64,000 nt of DNA. It comes from Orychophragmus violaceus. Lineage: Eukaryota > Streptophyta > Magnoliopsida > Brassicales > Brassicaceae. The position numbers and the translations under genes were made by a program. The notes beneath the pieces were generated by a model. It did no database searches. It was given only the letters and a program-made list of their open reading frames with translations, and was not told the DNA's origin. Positions 54,835 through 64,000 of the stretch are shown piece after piece. Where the stretch lies: contig CM058232.1 in assembly GCA_030180135.1 (NCBI GenBank), positions 76,241,001 to 76,305,000 on the forward strand, in the 5' to 3' direction. Numbering within the stretch: the stretch's first letter is position 1; each line of letters starts with the position of its first letter.

Positions 54835-55725
54835 CTATAAGGTATAACTTGAAGTAATAACATGAATACCTGAGGAAGTAGTCTCATACATCAACTTCAA
54901 CTCCTCATAATCTTCCATGAATTTAATGCAATTTCTCTTCCAATGCCCAGTCTCTTTACAGTAGCAGCACTTACCAACGTAAGAGGTATCTGACTCGGGC
55001 TCAGAAGACACACGTTTGCCATGATTCAAAATCTGGACAACTTTGTCTTCACCCTTGTCAGCATTAGGTTTAGTAAACCTACCCTTCTCCTTCATGAGAT
55101 TGTACAGGGTACCCTTCACGTTTGGCTCAACTGTCTTGAGCATATCATGCAGTTCAGTCAACGTCTTCGTTAAGCCTTTCTTGATATAGTTCCTTCTGAA
55201 CTTATCATAGCTTGACGGCAGTGACTGCAGAATGATCTCAGTTGCCAATTCTTGGCTAACTGGATAATCCAGTTTCCTCAGGTTATCAATGTAACCCATC
55301 ATTTTACTGACATGAGGACTTACTGGATGATCATTTGGTAGCTTGCAGCTAGTGAGAGATTTAACCAACTGGTATCTCTCCACTCTTACCTGCTCCTGAA
55401 ATCTCAATTTCAGGCTGCTGATCATCTCTATTGGCGACTCCATGTTCTCATATTGCTTCAGCAAATCTGAGTCCATGGTAGCCAATATCAGACCACGCAC
55501 ATCTACCTCATCATCATAATGTTTATTCTAAGCATTCAATACTGCATGAGAGGCCTTGTGACCGATCCTCTCGGGGAGAGCTTTCTCAAGGACATAGTCC
55601 TTTCTCTCATGCCTGAGAACTAGTCTCAGGTTCCGCGACCAAGTCAAGAAATTTTATCCGTTCAGTTTGTCCATCTCAAGGACAGACCGGATCGAGAAAG
55701 TGTTTTGATTGTTTGTGCTCGTCAT
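54835..55725 (-). pseudogene. copia C gag
   Basis: Starts at the ATG 55723-55725 on minus with FSIRSVLEMDKLNG, then two early stops, then an open run (55500-54835) with ILATMDSDLLKQYEN, MMGYIDNLRKLDYPV, ILQSLPSSYDKF and the CCHC knuckle CCYCKETGHWKRNC. Similar in layout to copia A gag. It cannot give full-length gag because of the stops near its start. Confidence 0.82.
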
Positions 55726-57355
55726 AGCTGAAATTTAGAGATAAATAGAGTTTTAGTTATTTAGTTCATAAAAGAGTAGTCTTAATAACTTATAAGAAAA
55801 CTCGCATTGCATTCAAAATTTCTTTGTTTAACCTCATAAGAATGCAATGATTCCGAGACCCATGTTCAGCTAAATCCAAAGTGGGTCACTGGCCGTCACC
55901 CAGAAGTAGCTTTACTTGGTAAGCATACACACAGCTAGTTATATCTCATATAACTCTCGGTTGTGAATTGGGCCCAAGGCCCAATACACCAGATGTCTCA
56001 AGGCCCGGGACTCCCGATGGCCCAGTCAAGGAAACCAATCTCTTACAGCCAAATAATCACTAAAGTCTGGGACTCCCAATGAAATTAGTGACTATATACT
56101 ACTTTACTTACGCGAAAACAGATACCTCACACTGTAAGCCATATCTGTAATCGAATAAGCGTTAAGTAGCTGACGAGATTGGAAAGACATCCAAGCTTGA
56201 TATTGTTTTTGAGGATTTTAAGTTTTATTTCCAAAAATAGAAGATTACTATTTTGGGAAACTTTCTTATTTTAGAAACTTTCTAAATTTAGTAACATGCT
56301 AAAATTAGAAATTTCTAATTTAATATTTTATAAATATTTTGGGTTGGGTCACAAATTATAGGCCCAATTCTTGGCCCAAGACCATAGAATTCCAGTTGGC
56401 CCAATAATTTGACATAACCGATTCGGTTTATTAATTCTGGTCCAAGACCAAATTAACTATCAAAACCATCGGTTATTTACTAAACCAGACCAGCTCTAAA
56501 TTATTTGGTCCAACCAAATCAAACTTAGACCAGCCTTCGGTTTATGTTAAAATTCAATTTTTGAATTTCAATCCGGTTTAACCAGAAAATAAATAATACC
56601 ATGTATTAAATAATTTCCAGCAAACCGCGATTCGGGTTAACCGCTTGAACCACCAATTAAATTGGATCGGTTCAGTTAAATCCAAAACCGGGAAGAAACA
56701 CCTAGTGTTTTAGCCAATTTGATTTAACTTGCGGTTTAAGGCTTTAAACACACGATTAACCGCCAATTAAATGGACCGGTTAAATCGGTGTGGTTTTGGG
56801 CAACGAACCGCGAAGCTCGGTTTAACCGATTGACTATTCGCGGGACGTAAAATTTAACGGGCCAAACGATCGGATCCAAGATCCAACTCGGTCCAACACG
56901 CATGATCCGTCCACGGCCTCACGATCGATTGATCGATCTCGGCCACTCACGATAACGCGGCTATTGGCCGATCCATCCTGCCATCACGATCGATCATCGA
57001 TCAATCCATGATCTCATGATCGTGAGGATGATCGTTTATGGCTCTCGGCATCACACGATCCAAGCTAGCCTCACGATCGTATGATCGATCTCGGCCAACT
57101 GATCACGCAGCCCATGCTTCTCAGCCTTGCGGCTCAAGCAAGATCGATCGTTCCACTCGATCATGCGATCAACCATCGATCGATCTAGGGCAATATTACA
57201 CGGCTGATCACGATCGAAGGCATCATGCATCACGGCCGAGACATGTGATACCATGCGATAGGGTTTAATGATTTTAATCAATTTTAATTCATTCAATTGA
57301 TTCAAAAACCTTTAAACATCCATACGATCCAATTTTACAAGAAACCTAATAACTT
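55726..57355 (-). other. Leader of copia C with a CGATCGAT-rich segment
   Basis: No gene. 56920-57220 holds many CGATCGAT, GATCGATC and CACGATCG units in both orientations, next to the primer site. 56400-56830 is rich in GGTTTAACC-like palindromes. Confidence 0.6.
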
Positions 57356-57369
57356 GGCTCTGATACCAC

Positions 57370-58049
57370 TGAAGGATTATGAGTTTGTTCAAGGTTTAAT
57401 TCCCATATTTCAACCTAACACATAATCTTAACAGATCTAGGTTCTTGCAAAACGAATCATAAATCAAACCAAACCTGGATCATTACCTTTCAGATTGCAG
57501 CGGATAATTGATGGTAATGATGAGATCAGTTAGAACAGATGGTAACCTGTTCCTCCTTGGTATCCACACTCTTACAAGCAACGTTGGCTGCTAGACCGGA
57601 TGGATGATCAGAGAGAGAGGTTAGAGAGAGAGACAAGCTCACGGCTACAAAAAAAGAAATCGCCAAAAAGTGATGGTGATTTCGAAAACCCTTAGGGTTT
57701 CATTAACTCTCTAATTAATGGGCCCAAGTCAAATGACTAATGGCTCATTAATCATTTGGGCCCAAGACACAAATCAGGCAAAAGCCTGCATTTTGTCTGG
57801 CCCAATTCTCTGATCCAATACAGTAAATGCCATTGCATCTTACCGTATTAATTCCATTTAACTTTCCCGTTAGCTATGGTGTGTGACCCTTTGGGATCAT
57901 ACAATACTGGTAATAAGTCCTAAACTTATAGATCATGAGCGGGCTCTAGCAAGTCATCATGATCACCCAGTATTTATGACTTATGTCTGATCTCGACATT
58001 TATCATACTTTCTAGAGATAGTACAGTAGATTTCAGGACATTCCCAACA
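57370..58049 (-). repeat. 5' LTR of copia C
   Basis: 680 bp, preceded by the primer site at 57356-57368; two substitutions from the other LTR by eye. Confidence 0.92.
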
Positions 58050-58054
58050 TAGGC

Positions 58055-58225
58055 GTGTGACCCATATGGGATCATATAATAAAGGCAATAAATCCAAGAC
58101 TTATAGATCATGAGCGGACTCTAGCAAGCCATCATGACCCCCAGTATTATATGACTTATGTCTGATCATTGACATACTCTTACTTTCTAGAGACAGTACA
58201 GAGATTACTGGACATAATTCCAACA
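58055..58225 (-). repeat. 5' LTR of copia B, outer part
   Basis: Continues the LTR after copia C; matches the end of 48325-48959 and finishes ATTCCAACA before TSD ATGAG. Confidence 0.9.
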
Positions 58226-58966
58226 ATGAGTCTCAGCAAGAAGCAGTGTCCGGCGACATCTGCTGAGCGAGAACGCATGAATAGAATTCCTTATGCTTCT
58301 GCAATAGGATCTATTATGTATGCCATGCTCTGCACTCGTCCAGATGTAGCTTACGCGTTAAGCATGACGAGTAGATACCAATCTGATCCAGGTGAAGTTC
58401 ACTGGACAGCTGTCAAGAATATTCTCAAGTATTTGAGACATACTAAGGATAAATTCCTTGTGTATGGAGGAAGTAATGAGCTTGTGGTGAATGGATTCAC
58501 CGATGCGAGTTTTCAGACAGACAGAGACGATTTCCGATCACAGTCTGGATATGTCTTCTGTCTAAATGGCGGTGCGGTGAGCTGGAAGAGCTCTAAGCAG
58601 AATACCGTAGCTGACTCCACAATGGAAGCTGAATATGTTGCTGCTTCAGAAGCGGCAAAGGAAGTTGTTTGGATCAAGAAGTTCATGACTGAACTTGGTG
58701 TGGTTCCTAGTATCTTGGAGCCAGTGGCTTTGTTCTGCGATAACAATGGAGCCATTGCTCAGGCGAAAGAACCCAGGTCACACCAGAAGTCCAAACACGT
58801 TGAGAGGAAATATCATATGATTCGTGATATTGTCAATAGAGGTGATGTGAAGATCAGCCGAGTTCCGACAAACGAGAATGTCGCTGATCCTCTAACCAAG
58901 TCACTCCCAAGGCCTAAGCATGAGAGTCATACGACTGCTGTAGGCATTAGAGATCTTAAGATGTAA
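58226..58966 (+). CDS. copia A RT C-terminus and RNase H
   Basis: Starts with the second copy of TSD ATGAG and reads MSLSKKQ, ASAIGSIMYAMLCTRPDVAYALS, NGFTDASFQTD (RNase H Asp), SMEAEYVAASEAAKE-like block (Glu, with TMEAEYVAA), CDNNGAIAQAKEP (Asp), HIRDIVNRG-like and ENVADPLTKSLPRP, to the stop at 58964-58966. RNase H removes the RNA strand during reverse transcription. No frameshift or stop is seen. Confidence 0.92.
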   Translation: MSLSKKQCPATSAERERMNRIPYASAIGSIMYAMLCTRPDVAYALSMTSRYQSDPGEVHWTAVKNILKYLRHTKDKFLVYGGSNELVVNGFTDASFQTDRDDFRSQSGYVFCLNGGAVSWKSSKQNTVADSTMEAEYVAASEAAKEVVWIKKFMTELGVVPSILEPVALFCDNNGAIAQAKEPRSHQKSKHVERKYHMIRDIVNRGDVKISRVPTNENVADPLTKSLPRPKHESHTTAVGIRDLKM

Positions 58967-59786
58967 TCTTGATTCTAGTGGGAGTTTTGGTTTTTGTTTT
59001 AGTTATAATAAGACGCTATTGTAAACATTCTTTTAGAAGTGTTTAATGAAATTTGATTTCAGCATTATTTATTGTGATCTAAATAATGGTCCCAAAATAA
59101 GTTTATGACATATTATAGGTCATCAAGTTGAGAACATGATCATGAAACCCTATAAGTTAATAAATTATTTTGTCCCTAGTCAAGGTTGTAGAATCGGGAC
59201 ACTGACAACCGTTAGAGACTAGATTGTGAGGTGACTGTTGGCTAAGTTTCATGGAGCCAATGATATGATTATCGCAGTCAGTCACATAGATATATGTCAG
59301 TGGACATATGATCGGACATGACCCGCTAATGAGAAGTCTACAAGATAGTAATATCTGTGTCATAAGAGGTCCTCATTACGACTATAGAGTATAGTCCTAA
59401 GACCTGAGTTCATCATGCTTTCTTGCATATGAATTGGTACATTTTGACTTTGTCAAACGTCGATCCGTAACTGGCGGCTATAACGACACTGTTCAATTTT
59501 ATCATGAAGTGTGCGTTGAAACAGGGATGGAACAAGATGGAATTTGTCCCTCCTATATAACGGGAGATAAATATCTCAGGGCCTATCGAAGATTGAATAC
59601 TGAGAAAATGTGTGGCCGCACTCAAACGAACTGTAGTTCAGTTGTTTGTAATGTTCAGTATGAGATCAGGAGTTCGATAAACACGATATTGGCTTAATAA
59701 GGATGACACAAATCTTGCTTATGCCAAATCGAGATATAGAGACAAAAGGATTATAGGAATTGATGATTCCAGTACAAGTGGGAGAT
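58967..59786 (+). other. 3' untranslated region of copia A
   Basis: About 820 bp without a credible gene. Equivalent, related sequences lie between RNase H and the 3' LTR in copia B and copia C. It ends in the GTACAAGTGGGAGAT purine tract (59772-59786). Confidence 0.7.
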
Positions 59787-60424
59787 TGTTGGGATAGTGT
59801 CCTGAAATCACACCTGTACTCACTCCTGTGATAGTTGTGTGTCGAGATCTGACATTCGTATAATACTGGGCGTTTGCAATGCTTTGCTAGAAGCCTCTTG
59901 CAATCTGTAGGTCGTGGACTTACTGCCAGTATTATATGATCCTATAGGGTCACACACCTAAGCGAACTGGAAGCTACGACATGGGAATGATCATTGTGGC
60001 AATGATCATGTTATGTGTATTGAAATACACATAAGAATCGATATAATGGTGTTGTGTCGATCGACACAGCTTGTGTGTCGGTCGACACAGTTCGGATTTT
60101 CCGAACAGGCTTTTCGGGTTATGGCTTAATTGATTCTGGCCCGTTAAGCACGTTTAGGTCGAATAAAAACGTGTTTAGTTCGACCTAAACAACAGAGCCG
60201 TCCAGTTTTCTTGACAGAAACACTTGACACACCAGACACCATCGATCCCCATTGATCCGGCACTAGCATCCCGTTTCCAGCGAGCGTGCGTGTGTATCTG
60301 GTAGAGGCAAAGCGTTGCGTTGCTCCACTGATCTCGTTCACCATCTTCTTCCGCTGCCAAAGATAAGAACGAGGTTGGTTCTAAATTTCAATATAACAAA
60401 CCCTAGATCCATCGGGATCCAACA
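59787..60424 (+). repeat. 3' LTR of copia A
   Basis: 638 bp, four substitutions from the 5' LTR by eye. Confidence 0.92.
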
Positions 60425-60676
60425 TATATATATAGTTTTTTGATAAATATAGTATATAACTAAATAAAATATAAAAACTAAATATTTTTTCCGTACAAAT
60501 TTGTTATTATAATTTTTAAATGAGTTAAAAACAAGATTAAAAAAATAATGCATTGCAACTTTTCTATTTTATCTATGGTTTAGAAAAATTATAACATTAA
60601 ACTAATAATATTTAAATTTAAATATTTTTATTTTGTCTTCAATGAAAATTATTTCTGAATCCGCCACTGATTGATG

Positions 60677-62364
60677 GCTATGGCGGCTCGTTGGCATACC
60701 ATTATTTTTCTTCCCAACAATTATCTGTGTTTTTTTTTTTTTGCAGTCTCTTCATTTTATACTAAACGTTTTTTTGTTAACCTCGAGGTATTCCAGAGTC
60801 TTTTGAGGGACTCATACTAATTTCCAAAAAAAAAAGTGCAGTTCTTGGATAAATTTTTTTTTTTGGATATTTAAATAGGTCGAAAAAAAAACTCATATCT
60901 ATATCTATATAGATGTCAAAAAAAATATATTTTAAGTGTCTAAAATGAAATTTGAAATGTGTTAACATTTTAAATTGGCTTCCTTACACTTCACCCCAAA
61001 TCCTTGGACTTTATCACTAAACGTTGTAATTCCTTTCTCCAAATTATGCGATGTTTTTTTTTGTTCGTTGGGAAGCTGATTTAATTTATGCTTCCCAAGA
61101 GTGTTGTGTCTCGTGATGGATTTTTTTTTTGGGATAGGATAGGTGAAACCATCGTCGTACATTTTTGTTTGTTGTTTTATAAATTCTTCACAAATATTTA
61201 TCAAACATTGACTTTAAACCTAAAACAATTATAGGTCAAACGAAGTTTCATTATAGATTTCTAATGATTTATTTGGAAGAATCACAATGATATTGTTTGT
61301 ATAGCTTAGGTATCTTACGACAAAAGTTAGTGTAGGTTTTCTTTAAAAGATTCTTTCAATCATAGTAAGCCTTTCTATTTACACACTAGGGCTCCGAATG
61401 TTTACAGCATATTGGACGGTGCGGATCAAATGGGATAATATGATGCGGTACGGTTAAGGTGTGGTTTTAAAATAAAAACGTATACTACGGAATACGAGCG
61501 GTTATAGTAAAAAAGCGGTGCGTAATAAAATTTGAATAGTGATAAAATTACATAATATTTTATTATTTTAAAAAAAAAAAGATAATAACCAACTATTTTT
61601 TACAGACACATTTTGTAATCGATGAAATTAATTCATACAATTTAAAAAAAATAAGTAAAAAAAAAAAAAGAGAAGAACCGCACCTAATACACACCACATT
61701 TGGTATGGAATGGTTTAAATGGCGTACGAGTGATTTTCTTCTGAAACGTGTGGGTCTCACAATATTTATATTGTTTTTTGCTTACCAGTTTTTAAGTTTG
61801 TTTTAGTGCTGAATAGTAACATATATTGAGATACGCTCCATTCCGCACCTTGAACGCAGTTTATATTCACTGCCTAGATATCACTCATATTCATACCGTC
61901 ATATGTATTTACAAAATAATTAAATCATAATAATTAATTAATATTTTATTTTTATTAACTTTAAGTTTTAAATTATTGTGGACGCAATTCTATATACGTG
62001 AAGTAAATAGAAGATTGTTTTAAATAATTTATATTATTATAACTAAATATGTGATTTTGGGTATAATAATTTAAAACCGATCTGTTATCCATTTTTACGT
62101 ATATTGGATTGCAGTAATTCCTCTGAATTGATAGATAATTATTTTTATTCTAATTAGTCTAAAATAAAATTAATTTTGTTTAATTGTATTTAACTTGGTT
62201 CCTCATCTTATATTTATAAATAAATTTTCGTAAAATTATGTATAGTTTAATATGTTATTTTCAAAAAAGTAGGAAAACCTGAAATGTTGATAATTACGGA
62301 GTTTTATAAACTAACCAAACCAATAATTTTCTAACATTAAAAAGGCGTCATTTAGCAACGAAAA
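60677..62364. other. AT-rich spacer
   Basis: Several long A/T runs and no credible gene. The segments at about 61415-61450 and 61835-61860 share GGTGCGGA in opposite orientations and may be ends of an old DNA transposon. Confidence 0.4.
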
Positions 62365-62900
62365 TTTACAAGAAAATATTTTATCACAGATTTAACAACG
62401 AATTTTAAAAAATTTGTCGCTACTTCGTCGTAAAAAAATCGTTGTTAATTAGCGACGATTTTACGATGAATTATTTTTTAAATATAAAAATCAATATTCA
62501 TAGTAAAATTGTTGTTAGTTAGCAACGAATTTACAACGAATAATGATTTTTTAATAAATATATATTGCATATTCATATAAATAAGGTGCAATCATAATTA
62601 TGTATAGTTATAAGTTTGAAAATCTTATTATCTCATTTTGTTTATGTTTTGTATTTAATTTATCAAACTTAACATAATTAAGTGTATTCATAACATAATA
62701 TATATAGATATTTATATATTAATTGTAATATAACACACATTATCATAACTTCACCAAAAGACAAACTTTAAAAAAAAAACTGAAAATATCACATTATAAT
62801 TAATTATATTCTTTTATATTATATGATTTTACGACGAATTAATAATGAATTTACAACGATTTCATCCATTGTTAAAAGTTTTTTTTTGTGTGTGTAAAAA
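62365..62900. mobile_element. CACTA-like non-autonomous repeat
   Basis: Many copies of AGC(A/G)ACGAATTTACGACGA-like units in both orientations occur near both ends (62380-62550 and 62825-62880), with a degenerate TTACAAGAAAAT left edge. This resembles subterminal repeats of small CACTA elements in Brassicaceae. The true ends are eroded and no coding sequence is present. Confidence 0.4.
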
Positions 62901-63729
62901 TTCATTGGTCGGTTACGAGTTTAGAACCAAATGGTAATTAAAAGTGAGAATATTAGTTCCATTGGTTTGATCCCATTTGGTTCAGATCAAAATGACACCT
63001 AATAATATATATATATATTTTTAAGTTTTTGGAAAAAGTTTAAAAACGTTCTCTCTCTCTTTTCGAATGGCGACGACGGAGGCGAATTAGGGTTACATGT
63101 TCGATGCAAGGGTTAATCGGTTGGAGATTAAGGATGGTGATGAGGATTATACTACTTTATGGGGTGGATTAAAGGCGATTCTGAATCCGGTTACAATTTA
63201 TGGGTTCGCTAATGCATGGATTTGGGGAAGAAATTGGGCGATGATTATCGGGGATACGGACAGAGACTCTGGAGATTTGCCATATCTGTCAATTATTAGG
63301 AGCATCAAGAAGGAGATGTCTGAAGATATACGAACTTTATGGTCTCTGATTTGGCAAATTAAGGTACAATTTTTTTGGATTTATGGTCTGATAGAGTCAA
63401 TCACGGGAGATGGTCCTATATCCATCACTCTGATTTGGGATTCGGAATTCTCAATTTCGAATTTGATTTGGGTGATCTTAGGAACTTTCCATATGCACTT
63501 GCGATGGTTTATAGAGAATATTGCGATTTGCAAAAATATTTTGAATTTTAACTCGGTTACATTTTTGTGTAGCTGTATATGGAAACTGATCGTGATTTAC
63601 GGTATTCAACTTTCAAGGGAGATTTGGGACCGCAGAGGAGTATATAAACAGGGGAAGGTGGTGGCTGATTCATTCACAACTTCAACAAACTTTCTCTCGT
63701 CTAGTCTAAAAGCGTTTCCGAGAGGCAAA
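62901..63729 (+). other. Probable 5' leader of a LINE
   Basis: From about 63045 (CTCTCTCTCTTTTCG) the base composition rises and leads into the DUF4283-type reading frame at 63730. No intact gene; short frames only. Confidence 0.35.
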
Positions 63730-64000
63730 ATGTCACAGAGTAGCATCACTTTGTCTAAGAGAGAGGGAAAGAGGGTGGTAACATCAACACAGAGGATGAA
63801 GGTCTCAGTTCCAAGGTTTGACAACACTAAGTTGATCAAAGCTTATGAGAGGACCTTGATAGGGCGATGTATGAATCCTCGGCGTCAAGATACGAAGCAC
63901 TTGGTCAACATGTTCCCCAAGATATGGAACATGGAGGAGAGGATTGCTGGTGCAGATCTCGGGCTTGGAAGGTTCCAGTTCGATTTTGATGAGGAAAAGG
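63730..64000 (+). CDS. LINE ORF1 / DUF4283-type protein, N-terminus
   Basis: Open from ATG 63730 to the window edge, 90 codons. A Ser/Lys/Arg-rich start is followed by VSVPRFDNTKLIKAYERTL, IGRCMNPRRQD, VNMFPKIWNMEERIAG and GLGRFQFDFDEE, the opening of DUF4283, which in plants is usually the N-terminal domain of LINE ORF1 followed by a CCHC knuckle. ORF1 proteins bind the LINE RNA. No break is seen so far. The rest of the element would lie to the right. Confidence 0.75.
   Translation, partial: MSQSSITLSKREGKRVVTSTQRMKVSVPRFDNTKLIKAYERTLIGRCMNPRRQDTKHLVNMFPKIWNMEERIAGADLGLGRFQFDFDEEK

Larger units (their letters stand above)
52262..58049 (-). mobile_element. copia C: defective copia inserted in the copia B LTR
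   Basis: LTRs 52262-52941 and 57370-58049 (680 bp each), TSD TAGGC at 52257-52261 and 58050-58054, primer site 57356-57368, purine tract after 52941. I count 2 differences between the LTRs, the fewest of the three nested elements. Coding is decayed and internally deleted, so the element was already defective when it moved. Confidence 0.94.
48325..58225 (-). mobile_element. copia B: internally deleted copia inserted in copia A
   Basis: LTRs 48325-48959 (635 bp) and 51796-52261 plus 58055-58225 (split by copia C), TSD ATGAG at 48320-48324 and 58226-58230. Minus orientation: primer site 51782-51794, a leader, a pol fragment 51053-49812, a 3' UTR and a purine tract at 48960-48972. Gag, protease, integrase and early RT are deleted. 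The two LTRs differ at about 4 substitutions and one GA unit. Confidence 0.93.
43108..60424 (+). mobile_element. copia A: Ty1/copia retrotransposon with nested copia B and C
   Basis: Two 638-bp LTRs (43108-43745, 59787-60424), TSD TATAT (43103-43107, 60425-60429), initiator-Met primer site (43747-43758), and a purine tract GTGGGAGAT before the 3' LTR. The coding frame runs 45095-48324, is cut by copia B, and resumes exactly at 58226. Removing copia B leaves about 7.4 kb, a normal copia size. I count only 4 differences between the LTRs, so insertion was recent. Confidence 0.95.
42609..60668. mobile_element. hAT-like small element split by copia A
   Basis: The left end CACTAGCGGAGGC (42609) and the right end read backwards, CAGTGGCGGATTC (60668), are related inverted termini of the CAGTGGCGGA type found on plant hAT-like MITEs. 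Flanks GATGATGGC and ATTGATGGC share seven bases. Without copia A the element would be about 750 bp (42609-43107 and 60430-60668), AT-rich and non-coding. A 9-bp duplication would instead suggest a Mutator-like element. Confidence 0.5.

Noticed and set aside
60962..61204. 80-codon minus-strand Lys-rich frame
   Set aside because: Sits in AT-rich spacer, with no domain or gene structure.

Overview
The window is plant nuclear DNA and most resembles a Brassicaceae (Arabidopsis-relative) pericentromeric or TE-island region. The reasons are Athila-type, chromovirus-like and Ty1/copia LTR elements with tRNA-Asp or initiator-Met primer sites, Brassicaceae-style LINEs, a tRNA-derived SINE, CACTA/Harbinger/hAT-like elements, GT-AG introns and AT-rich spacers. 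No prokaryotic features, rRNA or CRISPR are present. All calls come from reading the sequence and translations by eye; no database was searched.

Layout. 1-1739: 5' end of an Athila element (minus) inserted into the gag of a second Ty3/gypsy element (1740-3652, minus). 3646-6606: decayed LINE (plus). 7134-9440: 5'-truncated LINE (minus). 9800-14723: complete but decayed copia element (minus) with 192-bp LTRs and TSD GGGTC. 15111-17667: non-autonomous CACTA element carrying exons and introns of a casein kinase 1-like gene. 17750-17978: SINE with a 13-bp TSD. 18663-22438: gag-only LTR element (TSD TACAT) with a 96-bp tandem repeat. 22595-22884: LINE 3' stub. 23549-24475: solo LTR interrupted by a Harbinger-like MITE. 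25541-36290: one LINE (minus) split by a gag-only copia element (26675-30083, TSD CAAGT) and a 3.5-kb LTR-like unit (32087-35625). 36581-37014: LINE RNase H remnant. 37334-38730: probable non-LTR retroposon.

39958-41286 is the only clear host gene: a three-exon F-box / SEL1-repeat / MYND zinc-finger protein (380 aa) with a TATA box upstream. Everything from 42609 to 60668 is a Russian doll. A small hAT-like element contains copia A (43108-60424, TSD TATAT). Copia A contains copia B (48325-58225, TSD ATGAG). Copia B contains copia C in one of its LTRs (52262-58049, TSD TAGGC). LTR pairs of A, B and C differ at only about 2 to 4 positions each, so all three insertions are recent. A carries nearly complete gag-pol with one in-frame stop; B and C are deletion derivatives with the same 3' layout.

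The right end (62365-62900) is a palindromic, CACTA-like repeat, and 63730-64000 is the start of a LINE ORF1 (DUF4283-type). The TEs do not form a pathway; A could have supplied proteins in trans to B and C, but that is inference. Most noteworthy are the kinase-capturing CACTA element, the TCGATCGA palindrome array in the copia A leader whose 13-mer also occurs in Athila, the W-box cluster in the 3.5-kb LTR, and several poly(A)-only micro-insertions.
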